Assembly: GCA_030684755.1 (NCBI GenBank) | Contig: JAUXXN010000109.1 | Location: forward strand, 1 to 13,228 | Reading direction: 5' to 3' | Length of the DNA: 13,228 bases | Source: Hydrogenophaga sp. | Lineage (GTDB): Bacteria > Pseudomonadota > Gammaproteobacteria > Burkholderiales > Burkholderiaceae_C | Shown: one piece after another, positions 1 through 9,381 of the stretch | How the letters are laid out: each line of letters starts with the position of its first letter | Numbering within the stretch: the stretch's first letter is position 1 | The notes under the pieces: model-generated | Seen by the model: only the letters and a program-made list of their open reading frames with translations | Database searches by the model: none | What the model was told of the DNA's origin: nothing | Made by a program: the position numbers and the translations under genes

Positions 1-873
1 TTGCTGCCGATGGTTATTCCGCCGCGGTGGATCGCTGCTGGTCTTGGCATGAACGAGTTTCGCCAAGCAATGCTAGGCGATCGGCGCATACGTGCGCTCA
101 TCGACTATCCGGCAGCAAACGATGTATTCCCAGGCGTTGAGATCAAGGCCGGTGTTTGCTACTTCCTTTGGGACGCGCAACATGACGACGACTGCACAGT
201 AACGACGATACGGGGTGGCGATGTGGTCGGACCGACTAAGCGCAACCTTGGCGAGTACGACGTATTTGTGCGTGACTCTCGCGCCATGTCCATTTTGCGA
301 AAGGTACGAAAGCACGGTGAGCCGTCCATCAACTCAATTCTTGCTCGCGACAAGGAGTTTGGCTGGACATCGAATTTTGATGGATTTCATAATCAAGTAA
401 AGCCTGGGGATCTGCCGCTTTATTACATCCGAAAGATGAAACGCGACATCGGTTTTATTGAGCGTGATGCAGTGACCAAGAGTGCGCATCTGATTGACAC
501 TTGGAAAGTTCTTGTTCCACAGGCGTTCAATGGAGGAGATTCGATTCCCCATCAAATTTTGGGAAAACCATTGATTGCACCGTCTCCGTCAGTCTGTACG
601 CAGTCGTTTTTGTTCTTCAACGTGGATTCTGAATCTGCGGCCAAGAGTGTTCAGTCGTACTACACGACAAGATTTTTTCGATTCCTTGTTTCCCTACGAA
701 AAATTACGCAGCACGCAACTCACTCGACATACGTCTGGATTCCCATTCAGGAATGGAATCGCACATGGACAGACGATGCCCTGTATAAGAAGTACGGCAT
801 CACGCAACAGGAGCAGGCTTACATCGAATCTCAAGTCAGAGAAATGATTCTTGAGAGTAGCTCCGATGAGTAA
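1..873 (+). CDS. Eco57I-type DNA adenine methyltransferase / restriction-modification protein, C-terminal part (5' end outside window)
   Basis: The frame is open from base 1 to the TAA at 871-873, giving 290 codons. The first codon (TTG) is probably internal leucine, because what is visible matches the region after the catalytic NPPY motif in Eco57I-type N6-adenine methyltransferases. Visible family landmarks are the PPRWIAAG segment (about residues 7-13), the phrase FPGVEIKAGVCYFLWD (43-58) and the C-terminal TWTDDALYKKYGIT (255-268). In this family these belong to the part after the catalytic core and include target recognition. The SAM-binding motif and NPPY are not in the window, so catalytic competence cannot be judged. 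It would methylate DNA to protect self and supply sequence specificity for the cassette. It overlaps the next gene by 8 bases. Two sampled 60-base lines are 43% and 47% GC, well below downstream genes. Family assignment is from remembered motifs; I am fairly sure of it. Confidence 0.78.
   Translation: MLPMVIPPRWIAAGLGMNEFRQAMLGDRRIRALIDYPAANDVFPGVEIKAGVCYFLWDAQHDDDCTVTTIRGGDVVGPTKRNLGEYDVFVRDSRAMSILRKVRKHGEPSINSILARDKEFGWTSNFDGFHNQVKPGDLPLYYIRKMKRDIGFIERDAVTKSAHLIDTWKVLVPQAFNGGDSIPHQILGKPLIAPSPSVCTQSFLFFNVDSESAAKSVQSYYTTRFFRFLVSLRKITQHATHSTYVWIPIQEWNRTWTDDALYKKYGITQQEQAYIESQVREMILESSSDE
866..873 (+). promoter_or_regulatory. ATGAGTAA stop-start overlap, methyltransferase / DUF1016 gene
   Basis: The TAA stop of the methyltransferase (871-873) lies inside the first codons of the DUF1016 gene (ATG 866-868, next AGT AAG). 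This 8-base overlap implies coupled translation. A weak purine run (GAGAG, about 853-857) lies a suitable distance upstream. The overlap also decides the start choice of the second gene. Confidence 0.8.
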
Positions 874-1970
874 GCCGATCCAGCAAAGCTCTTTGCTCCA
901 ACACGATGCGTTGTTTGGCCGTGTGGTCGCCATCCTGGACCAGGCACGCGGCAATGTCGTTCGTGCGGTCAACACCCAGATGGTGTGGGCCTACTGGTTG
1001 ATCGGGCGCGAGATGGTGGAGGCCTTGCAGGGCGGTGAAGATCGGGCGGCGTATGGCAAAGGCATCGTGGACGATTTGTCGAGACGGCTCACGCAGCGCT
1101 ACGGCAAGGGCTACTCCAGCACCAACCTGAAGTATTTCCGCTCGTTTTACCAAGCCTTTCCTGATCGCCTTCCAATTCGTCACCCAGTGGGTGACGAATT
1201 GACAAGCCCCGGCATCGGCTCCACGCGGCAGGGTTTTTCGCCGCAGCTCCCCTGGTCGCACTACCGCGCACTGATGCAAGTGACTAACCTAGCGGCCCGC
1301 GATTTTTATGAGCAAGAGGCCATGGCCGGTGGCTGGGACAAGCGCACGCTGGAACGGCAAATCCACACGCTTTACTACGAGCGGACCCTCAAAAGCCCCC
1401 AGCCCGCTCGGATGCTGGCCGAGGGGCGCAAGCTGACGACACCCGCCGTTGCCGTCGTGGACACGCTCAAAAATCCGTATGTGTTGGAGTTTCTGGGCCT
1501 GCCCAACATGGAGCCCCTGCGGGAGTCGAGCTTGGAGCGGGCCGTGATTACGCACCTACAACGCTTCTTGCTGGAACTGGGTAGCGGCTTTGCGTTTGTG
1601 GCGCGGCAGAAACACATCCGCATTGAAGAGCAAGACCGTTTTATCGATCTGGTTTTTTACCACTGTCGGCTCAAGTTTTACCTGCTGATCGACCTGAAGG
1701 TGGGTAAGTTGACCCACGGCGACGTGGGCCAAATGGACGGCTATGTGCGGATGTACGACGGTCTGTTCACCGCTCCAGATGACAACCCGACCATCGGCCT
1801 CATTCTGTGTACCGAAAAGAGCGAAACCGTGGCCCGCTACTCGGTGTTGAACGACCGCAAGCAAATATTTGCCTCGAAATACATGCTGAGCTTGCCCACC
1901 GAAGAGCAACTGCGGCTGGAGATTGAGCGGGAGCTCCGCTTGATCGAGTCGGCCCGCGAGAATGGCAGCG

Positions 1971-1978
<8 letters not shown>
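866..1978 (+). CDS. DUF1016 / YhcG-family PD-(D/E)XK nuclease-domain protein
   Basis: 370 residues from ATG 866. An in-frame TTG at 851 would add five residues, but ATG 866 gives the same overlap geometry as the next junction. An N-terminal helical DUF1016_N region (about residues 10-100, with VWAYWLIGREMVE and RYGKGYSSTNLKYFRSFYQAFP) is followed by a variable linker holding a palindrome, then SWSHYR-like PWSHYRALM. The C-terminal nuclease domain has D261 in FIDLVFYH and D276-L-K278 in LIDLKVGKL, then GQMDGY, as expected for the PD-(D/E)XK fold. Family members are often found inside restriction-modification loci and are thought to act on DNA; the exact role is not established. It overlaps both neighbours by 8 bases, so translational coupling within one operon is likely. 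Sampled lines are 55-65% GC, unlike the upstream gene. The family call is strong and the function is inferred. Confidence 0.9.
1173..1201. repeat. Perfect inverted repeat inside the DUF1016 gene
   Basis: Arms CAATTCGTCACCC (1173-1185) and GGGTGACGAATTG (1189-1201) are perfectly complementary over 13 bases around a 3-base AGT loop. It is read in frame as PIRHPVGDEL (residues about 103-112), in the linker between the N-terminal and central parts of the protein. A long perfect hairpin inside a coding frame is unusual and could be a short palindromic insertion or a translation-slowing hairpin. Confidence 0.85.
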
Positions 1979-4526
<2,548 letters not shown>

Positions 4527-4544
4527 GGACTGGCGCGGGCCTGC

Positions 4545-5579
4545 TCAAACCATCAGCGGCGCGTTCTGCATTTCTTCAATCTGCTCCACCAACATGTCCA
4601 CCTGGCCCTGCCAGTAGTCGCGGCTGCCGAACCAGGGGAAGTTGATGGGGAAGGCCGGGTCGTCCCAGCGGCGGGCGAGCCAGGCGCTGTAGTGAATCAG
4701 GCGCAGTGTGCGCAGGGGTTCGATCAGCGCCAGCTCGCGCCGGTCAAACGGGCGGAACTGTTCGTAGCCGTCCACCAGCGCGCCGAGTTGCTGGGTTTGC
4801 TGGCGGCGGTCGCCGCTGAGCAGCATCCACAGGTCTTGCACGGCGGGGCCGGTGCGGGCGTCGTCCAGGTCCACAAAATGCGGGCCAGCGCCGGGCTGGC
4901 CTTCGGGGGTCCACAAAATGTTGCCGGGGTGGCAGTCGCCGTGCAGGCGTAGGCGTTGGATGCCACCTTCTTCGGTGGCTGCACCGGCCCGCAGCACCGG
5001 GTGGGCCTCAATCAGCGCCAGCGCCTCGGCCAGGGCTTCAGACCAAGCGGTTTGCACCTCGGGCGCCACCATGCGGTGTTGCAGCAGCCAGTCGCGGGGC
5101 TCGTGCCCAAATGTGGCCACGTCCAGCGCCGGGCGGGCCACAAAGGGCCGTGTGGCGCCCACGGTGTGGATGCGCGCCAAAAAGCGGCCAATCCATTCCA
5201 GCACGTCCCAGTCATCCAGCTCGGGGCGGCGCCCGCCCCGGCGTGGGCTCACTGCAAAGGCAAAACCGCCAAATTGGTGAAGCGTGGCGCCGTTCACCAC
5301 CAGCGGCGCCACCGCCGGAATTTCAGCCGCCACCAGCTCGGCGGCCAAGGCGTGTTCTTCGGCAATCTGCGCCTTGCTCCAGCGCTCGGGCCGGTAAAAC
5401 TTGGCCACCACCTGCTCGCAGCCCTCAAACGGACTTTCCAGGTGGATCTGGTAGACCCGGTTCTCGAAGCTGTTGAGCGCTTGCAGGCGTCCGTCGCCCC
5501 ACAGGCCGATGCTGGCCAGGGCGTCTTGCACCACGTCGGGTGTGAGGGCTGTGTAAGGGTGCAGGTGGTCAGAGGTCAT
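4545..5579 (-). CDS. srkA: Stress-response serine/threonine kinase SrkA (YihE/RdoA family)
   Basis: 344 residues, ATG at 5577-5579 (complement) to TGA at 4545-4547, close to the roughly 330 residues usual for this family. It has the aminoglycoside-phosphotransferase-like kinase fold: the NSFENRVYQ segment (36-44), the probable ATP lysine K60 in VVAKFYRPERW, the catalytic loop HGDCHPGNIL (213-222, D215 and N220) and the metal-binding FVDLDDA (235-241, D237), followed by DLWMLLSG. All key residues are present, so it should be active. In E. coli the protein is a cytoplasmic kinase that limits death after envelope or oxidative stress; its own substrates are poorly known. It is convergent with the restriction cassette, with only 17-18 bases between stops and no clear terminator, and divergent from the methyltransferase gene. 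No good Shine-Dalgarno is visible before the start. Confidence 0.92.
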   Translation of the reverse strand: MTSDHLHPYTALTPDVVQDALASIGLWGDGRLQALNSFENRVYQIHLESPFEGCEQVVAKFYRPERWSKAQIAEEHALAAELVAAEIPAVAPLVVNGATLHQFGGFAFAVSPRRGGRRPELDDWDVLEWIGRFLARIHTVGATRPFVARPALDVATFGHEPRDWLLQHRMVAPEVQTAWSEALAEALALIEAHPVLRAGAATEEGGIQRLRLHGDCHPGNILWTPEGQPGAGPHFVDLDDARTGPAVQDLWMLLSGDRRQQTQQLGALVDGYEQFRPFDRRELALIEPLRTLRLIHYSAWLARRWDDPAFPINFPWFGSRDYWQGQVDMLVEQIEEMQNAPLMV

Positions 5580-5625
5580 GCGGCATTGTCGCCGTGCCGC
5601 CGTCCAGGCTGTGCGGGCGCTGGCC

Positions 5626-5631
5626 TATCAT
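5626..5631 (+). promoter_or_regulatory. Possible -10 element for the methyltransferase gene
   Basis: TATCAT matches five of six bases of the sigma-70 -10 consensus and ends 7 bases before the ATG at 5639, which would place the transcript start at or next to the start codon. No convincing -35 hexamer is seen about 17 bases upstream. Weak, and suggested mainly by the absence of a ribosome binding site. Confidence 0.3.
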
Positions 5632-5638
5632 CGCTCCC

Positions 5639-6514
5639 ATGTCCAAAGCCAACGAGAAAAAACGCCCACTGCCCACCCTGCAAGAACAACTGCCCGAACT
5701 GCGCCCCGGCCAGTCGGTGGAGCTGCTCAAAGAGTTGCACATCTTGACCCGCGAGGGCAAGCTCAACCAAGACACGCGGCGCAAGCTCAAGCAGGTGTAT
5801 CACTTGGTGCAGTTCATTGAACCGCTGCTGGCCGAGGTGCTGAAGGCGCGTGGCGACGTGACGCTGGCCGACCACGGCGCGGGCAAGTCCTACCTCGGCT
5901 TCATCTTGTACGACCTGTTTTTCAAGGACAAGGCTGTGGGCCATGTGTACGGCGTGGAGTCGCGCACCGAGCTGGTGGACAAGTCGCGCGAACTGGCGCA
6001 GCGGCTGGGCTTTGGCCGCATGGCCTTTCTGGCCACCACGGTGCAGCAAGCGCTGACCCACCCCGAACTGCCCGCTACCATCGACGTGGTCACCGCGCTG
6101 CACGCCTGCGACACCGCCACCGACGACGCCATTGCCTTTGGCCTGGCCAAGCAGGCGCAATTTATGGTGCTGGTGCCGTGTTGCCAGGCCGAGGTGGCTG
6201 GTGTCATGCGCAACAACAAGGCGCTGAGCCTGTCGCGCACACCGCTGGCCGAGCTGTGGCGCCACCCGCTGCACACGCGCGAATTTGGCAGCCAGATCAC
6301 CAATGTGTTGCGCTGCCTGCAACTGGAAGCGCATGGTTACAGCGTCACCGTGACCGAGCTGGTGGGCTGGGAGCATTCCATGAAAAACGAGCTGATTCTG
6401 GCCCGTAGAATGGCCGACGACCGGGGCGGCGCCCGTGCCCGGTCGCGTGAGCGCCTGTTGCAGGTGCTGGAAACCTTGAACTTGCAAGAACTCACGCAGC
6501 GTTTCGCGGTCTGA
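5639..6514 (+). CDS. Class I SAM-dependent methyltransferase (Methyltransf_32 / METTL25-like)
   Basis: 291 residues from ATG 5639 (MSKANEKKRP). The frame can be extended to 5594, but that N-terminus (MPPSRLCGRW) looks non-family and would nearly abut the srkA start. The SAM-binding motif I is ADHGAGKSYLGF (77-88), with the acidic motif II residue in YGVES (104-108, E107). HACDTATDDAI (155-165) and VPCCQ (179-183) are typical of the branch that includes METTL25-like proteins. The substrate is not known; RNA or protein is possible. The N-terminal 60 residues are charged and probably helical. It is divergent from srkA with 59 bases between the start codons. No Shine-Dalgarno is seen, but a TATCAT hexamer lies 7 bases before the ATG. 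The T-run after the stop (6515-6520) lacks a good preceding stem. Confidence 0.85.
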   Translation: MSKANEKKRPLPTLQEQLPELRPGQSVELLKELHILTREGKLNQDTRRKLKQVYHLVQFIEPLLAEVLKARGDVTLADHGAGKSYLGFILYDLFFKDKAVGHVYGVESRTELVDKSRELAQRLGFGRMAFLATTVQQALTHPELPATIDVVTALHACDTATDDAIAFGLAKQAQFMVLVPCCQAEVAGVMRNNKALSLSRTPLAELWRHPLHTREFGSQITNVLRCLQLEAHGYSVTVTELVGWEHSMKNELILARRMADDRGGARARSRERLLQVLETLNLQELTQRFAV

Positions 6515-6523
6515 TTTTTTCAG

Positions 6524-6547
6524 CAGCGGCGCGCCGACAGGCCGCTG
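6524..6547. repeat. Inverted repeat downstream of the methyltransferase gene
   Basis: CAGCGGC (6524-6530) and GCCGCTG (6541-6547) are complementary over 7 bases with a 10-base GC-rich loop. The T-run lies before the stem (6515-6520), not after it, so this is not a canonical intrinsic terminator on the plus strand. It may still slow or end transcription between the two genes. Confidence 0.35.
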
Positions 6548-6582
6548 TGGTCTGGCGCCCTTTGTGGCGTATTTCGTGGTGG

Positions 6583-6592
6583 CACAGCTGTG
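6583..6592. repeat. 10-base palindrome CACAGCTGTG
   Basis: A perfect palindrome lies about 94 bases before the preferred start of the antiporter gene. It could be an operator half-site pair, but nothing else supports this. The rest of the 6515-6685 gap shows no convincing promoter. Confidence 0.25.
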
Positions 6593-6671
6593 TCGCCGTT
6601 CCCCCGGTGTTCAAGTCAGCGCTTGCTGATGCCGGTTGACTGGGTGGTGTTGAGCCCCCAGCCCCCCACCC

Positions 6672-6677
6672 AGGAGA
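6672..6677 (+). promoter_or_regulatory. Ribosome binding site deciding the antiporter start
   Basis: AGGAGA lies 8 bases before the GTG at 6686 and is much better placed than anything before the upstream in-frame GTG at 6590. It fixes the start at 6686. Confidence 0.75.
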
Positions 6678-6685
6678 ATTTGCCC

Positions 6686-7876
6686 GTGGTCACCGACTTT
6701 TCTTTCCTTCTTCAAACCATGGCCTGGCCGCTGGTGCTGTTGCTGGCCTGGTTTTTGGGCGAGCGGCTGTATGGCCTGTGGCGCATACCGCGCGTCTCAA
6801 GCTATGTGGCGGTAGGCCTGCTGGGCGGGCTGATGAACTTGCCCGGCCTGACCGGCGATGTACCAGGTCTGCCGTTTTTGGCCAACATTGCGCTGTCGCT
6901 GGTGCTGTTTGAGCTGGGATACCGCATCAACCTGCGCTGGTTTCGCCACAACCCGTGGGTGTTGTTGCTCGGGGTGACTGAATCCATCATCACCTTTGGC
7001 CTGATTTACGCCGCCACCGGTTGGTTCGACTTGGCATTGGATGTGCGCTTGATCATTGCTGCACTGTCCATCTCCACCTCGCCCGCCGGCATTGTGCGGG
7101 TGGCCAACGAGCTGCGCAGCGCAGGGCAAGTCACCGAACGGGTGTTGCACCTGTGCGCCATCAACTGCCTCATGTCGGTGCTGGCGCTCAAACTGGTGGT
7201 GGGTTATTGGTATCTCAGCACCTCGGGCGACTTGGTGTTGGCCGCCTTTGGCAGCATCCATGTGTTGGTCACGTCGGTGGCGGTGGGGGCTTTGTTGGGT
7301 GTGGTGGCGCCTTGGCTGTTGCGCCAGCGCGGCACGCACGAGCGCAGCGTCACCGTGGTGTTTGCGCTGGCGGTGCTGCTGCTGACCACCATGTCGTATG
7401 GGTTCAAGCTTTCTCCCTTGCTGGCCGCGCTCACCTTCGGCATTGTGGCGCGTGAGCGCCGCGTGCACCTGACCAACGCGCAACGCGACTTTGGTACGGC
7501 GGGCGACCTGCTGTCGGTGTTCTTGTTTGTCTACATCGCCTCGCTGCTGGACTGGGCCGATGTGGGCACCAGCGCGCTGCTGGGCGTCATGCTGATTGCG
7601 GTGCGCATAGCGTCCAAAGTGGGTTGCAGTCTGGCAGCGGCGCGCGTCTCGGGCATCACTGAGCGCAAGGGCTTGCTGACCGGGCTGGCGCTCACGCCCA
7701 TGTCGGCCTTTGCGATTTTGTTGCTGGAGCAAAGCCGCATTTACGGGCTGGACCCAGCGGTGCAGGTGCTCGCGGCCATGGCCGCCATGATGCTGCTGCA
7801 AGAGCTGCTGGGGCCGGTGGTGACACAGCGCGCCATGATGGCGGCCCAAGAAACCCACGTGACGAAGGAGGGCTGA
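6686..7876 (+). CDS. CPA-family cation/proton antiporter-like membrane protein
   Basis: 396 residues from GTG 6686, chosen because AGGAGA is 8 bases upstream. The longer frame from 6590 adds 32 residues of proline-rich, non-membrane sequence. The protein is strongly hydrophobic with roughly 11-13 membrane segments and fits the Na+/H+ exchanger (PF00999) fold of the inner membrane. The unwound-helix motif is ISTSPAGIVRVANEL (129-143), and a lysine in RIASKVG resembles the conserved TM10-like lysine. Where relatives carry DD, ND or QD (the ion-binding pair), this protein shows N160-C161 in CAINCLMSV, so the essential aspartate appears to be missing. Transport specificity is therefore uncertain; it may be an atypical or non-transporting member. 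The stop is only 3 bases from the ybdK-like gene, with the latter's ribosome binding site inside this frame, so the two are probably co-transcribed. Confidence 0.85.
   Translation: MVTDFSFLLQTMAWPLVLLLAWFLGERLYGLWRIPRVSSYVAVGLLGGLMNLPGLTGDVPGLPFLANIALSLVLFELGYRINLRWFRHNPWVLLLGVTESIITFGLIYAATGWFDLALDVRLIIAALSISTSPAGIVRVANELRSAGQVTERVLHLCAINCLMSVLALKLVVGYWYLSTSGDLVLAAFGSIHVLVTSVAVGALLGVVAPWLLRQRGTHERSVTVVFALAVLLLTTMSYGFKLSPLLAALTFGIVARERRVHLTNAQRDFGTAGDLLSVFLFVYIASLLDWADVGTSALLGVMLIAVRIASKVGCSLAAARVSGITERKGLLTGLALTPMSAFAILLLEQSRIYGLDPAVQVLAAMAAMMLLQELLGPVVTQRAMMAAQETHVTKEG
7865..7871 (+). promoter_or_regulatory. Ribosome binding site of the ybdK-like gene
   Basis: AAGGAGG, a near-perfect Shine-Dalgarno, lies 8 bases before ATG 7880 and within the last codons of the antiporter gene. 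It supports this start and independent strong initiation of the second gene. Confidence 0.85.
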
Positions 7877-7879
7877 GCC

Positions 7880-9007
7880 ATGCCATTGGAAACATTCAAA
7901 GCCTCGAAATCGCTCACCATGGGCGTGGAGCTGGAGCTGCAACTCGTCAACACCTACGACATGGACCTCTCCAGCAGCGCCAACGACCTGCTGGAACTGC
8001 TCAAACGCAAACCGTTTCCGGGCGTGGTCACGCCCGAGATGACGCAGAGCATGATCGAGATTGCCACCGACATCCAGACCGAACACGGCCCGCTGCTGGC
8101 CCAGTTGCGCGAGATTCGCAACACCTTGGTGACGGCGGGCGACCGGCTCAACATCGAACTGGCAGGCGGTGGCACGCACCCGTTTCAGCGCTGGTTTGAG
8201 CAGCGCATATTTTCCAAACCGCGCTTTCAGGAGCTGTCGGGCCTGTACGGCTACCTGGCCAAGCAGTTCACCGTGTTTGGCCAGCACGTGCACATTGGCT
8301 GCGCCAGCCCCGACGAGGCGCTGTTTCTGCTGCACTCGCTCAACCGCTACGTGCCGCACTTCATCGCGCTGTCCGCCTCGTCGCCGTTTTCGCAGGGCGT
8401 GGACACATTGTTTGACTCGGCCCGGCTGAACTCGGTGTTTGCCTTTCCGCTGAGCGGGCGCGCGCCTTTCATGCTCAGCTGGGAAGAATTTGCCAACGTG
8501 TACTTCACCAAAATGGAGAGCACCGGCGTGGTGAAGTCGATGAAAGACTTTTACTGGGACATCCGGCCCAAACCCGAGTACGGCACCATCGAGTTGCGGG
8601 TGTGCGACACGCCGCTGACGGTGGAGCGTGCCGCTGGCCTGGCCTGTTACCTGCAAGCGCTCTGCCGCCATTTGCTGCAGCGCAGCGAGCCGCCACCCGA
8701 AGAAGACGACTACCTCGTCTACACCTACAACCGCTTTCAGGCCTGCCGCTTCGGGCTCGACGGCATGATGGTGAACCCCAAAACGCGCGAGCAGATCAGC
8801 ATCCGCGAAGACATTTTGGCCACCCTGCGTCAACTGGGGCCGCATGCTGACGCGCTGAACTCGCAGGCTGCGCTGGATGAAATTGAACGCACCGCCGCCC
8901 GCGACGGCAACCACGCCAGCTTTCTGCGCAAGCAATTTGCGCAGAGCGGCAGTGTGGAGGGCGTGGTGCGCGCCAGCGTGGAGGCTTTGCGCAGCGGGCC
9001 GGTTTGA
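7880..9007 (+). CDS. ybdK: YbdK-type carboxylate-amine ligase (glutamate-cysteine ligase family 2)
   Basis: 375 residues, full length for the GCS2 family (E. coli YbdK is similar in size). ATG 7880 has an AAGGAGG site 8 bases before it. Family motifs in order are [11 protein letters not shown] (13-23, the ATP/metal-binding strand), GGGTHPF (96-102), GQHVHIGC (134-141) and [18 protein letters not shown] (226-243). The acidic and histidine residues expected for Mg-ATP binding are present. YbdK has weak glutamate-cysteine ligase activity in vitro, but its natural substrates are not known, so a role in glutathione synthesis should not be assumed. It follows the antiporter gene after 3 bases. Downstream of its TGA (9005-9007) is a G-rich run and a bulged stem (9015-9041) that is not followed by a T-run. 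Confidence 0.9.
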   Translation: MPLETFKASKSLTMGVELELQLVNTYDMDLSSSANDLLELLKRKPFPGVVTPEMTQSMIEIATDIQTEHGPLLAQLREIRNTLVTAGDRLNIELAGGGTHPFQRWFEQRIFSKPRFQELSGLYGYLAKQFTVFGQHVHIGCASPDEALFLLHSLNRYVPHFIALSASSPFSQGVDTLFDSARLNSVFAFPLSGRAPFMLSWEEFANVYFTKMESTGVVKSMKDFYWDIRPKPEYGTIELRVCDTPLTVERAAGLACYLQALCRHLLQRSEPPPEEDDYLVYTYNRFQACRFGLDGMMVNPKTREQISIREDILATLRQLGPHADALNSQAALDEIERTAARDGNHASFLRKQFAQSGSVEGVVRASVEALRSGPV

Positions 9008-9060
9008 GCGGGGGGGCGGGCGTTTTTTAAGGGACGCCGCCTTCAACCTGCACACCGCTT

Positions 9061-9145
9061 GCGCGTGAGCGCCAGCCAAAAAGCCATCAAAGCCGCCTGG
9101 TGGATTCCACCACCTGGCTGAAAAACCGCCTGCGCGGTATGGCTT
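9061..9145 (+). ncRNA. Candidate structured RNA element (multi-branched) in the leader of the secreted-protein gene
   Basis: Several complementary segments nest here. GCGC(GTGA)GCGC at 9061-9072 closes a GNRA-type tetraloop. AAGCCAT (9081-9087) pairs with ATGGCTT (9139-9145) over 7 bases and encloses two hairpins: TGGTGG/CCACCA (9098-9103 / 9107-9112, ATT loop) and ACCGC/GCGGT (9125-9129 / 9134-9138, CTGC loop). Together they make a three-way junction. An alternative pairing CAGCCA (9073-9078) with TGGCTG (9115-9120) crosses the outer helix, so a pseudoknot or a switch between folds is conceivable. It does not match a riboswitch class I recognise. A GC-rich region gives chance helices, so confidence is low. 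Confidence 0.35.
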
Positions 9146-9194
9146 GAACCCCGGAACCACCACGCTCGGCCCCGCCTCCTGTGCGTTGCGTTGC

Positions 9195-9208
9195 GTTGCG
9201 CGCGCAAC
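9195..9208. repeat. 14-base perfect palindrome with adjoining GCGTT repeats
   Basis: GTTGCGCGCGCAAC is fully self-complementary. It is directly preceded by, and overlaps, three tandem GCGTT units starting at 9183. It lies about 175 bases before the secreted-protein start and could be a regulator binding site or a hairpin; no regulator is identified. Confidence 0.4.
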
Positions 9209-9370
9209 CGCACAGACGGGCCCAGGGTTTCTCAACAGAATCGCCCCCCTATGTGCCCGCGTTGCCAGACCCGCGTCTTGGCGCCTTGGGTCGCAGCCCC
9301 TCATTTGCTTGCAAGCCCGTTGCCCGTTGTCGCGCAGCGGTGCTTGGTGCGCAGAAATTTCAAGACTGTT

Positions 9371-9374
9371 GGAG
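9371..9374 (+). promoter_or_regulatory. Ribosome binding site of the TPS/collagen-like gene
   Basis: GGAG (within TTGGAG) lies 7 bases before ATG 9382, which fits well and supports this as the start of the secreted protein. Confidence 0.7.
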
Positions 9375-9381
9375 TGACCTC

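Larger units (their letters stand above)
9008..9381. other. 374-base gene-free region rich in inverted repeats
   Basis: No reading frame here has a ribosome binding site or family-like sequence. The stretch holds a G-rich run (9009-9020), a bulged stem 9015-9022 / 9035-9041 with a T-run in its loop, the hairpin cluster 9061-9145, three GCGTT units (9183-9197) running into a 14-base palindrome, the palindrome GCTTGCAAGC (9307-9316), a GCGCA/TGCGC stem (9332-9336 / 9348-9352), and the ribosome binding site of the next gene. A promoter for the large secreted protein must lie here or upstream, but no convincing -35/-10 pair is visible. Confidence 0.6.

Noticed and set aside
6511..6547. Intrinsic terminator after the methyltransferase gene
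   Set aside because: The T-run (6515-6520) precedes rather than follows the 7-base stem, and the only stem before it is about 3 bases.
6636..6664. Sigma-70 promoter with TTGACT before the antiporter gene
   Set aside because: The -35-like hexamer is good, but 17 bases downstream the sequence is CAGCCC, not a -10 element.
9015..9041. Terminator after the ybdK-like gene
   Set aside because: The bulged GC stem has its T-run in the loop instead of after the 3' arm.
9073..9145. c-di-GMP (GEMM) riboswitch
   Set aside because: A CAAAGCC stretch and a GNRA-like loop recall the class, but the order of helices and the conserved core do not fit.
6797..9304. An 835-codon minus-strand reading frame
   Set aside because: It lies opposite the antiporter and ybdK-like genes, which have clear family motifs and ribosome binding sites. 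Its His/Gln/Arg-rich translation is typical of antisense shadows in high-GC DNA.
9144..9377. A 77-codon plus-strand frame in the intergenic region
   Set aside because: No ribosome binding site, no family-like sequence, and it runs up to the ribosome binding site of the next gene.
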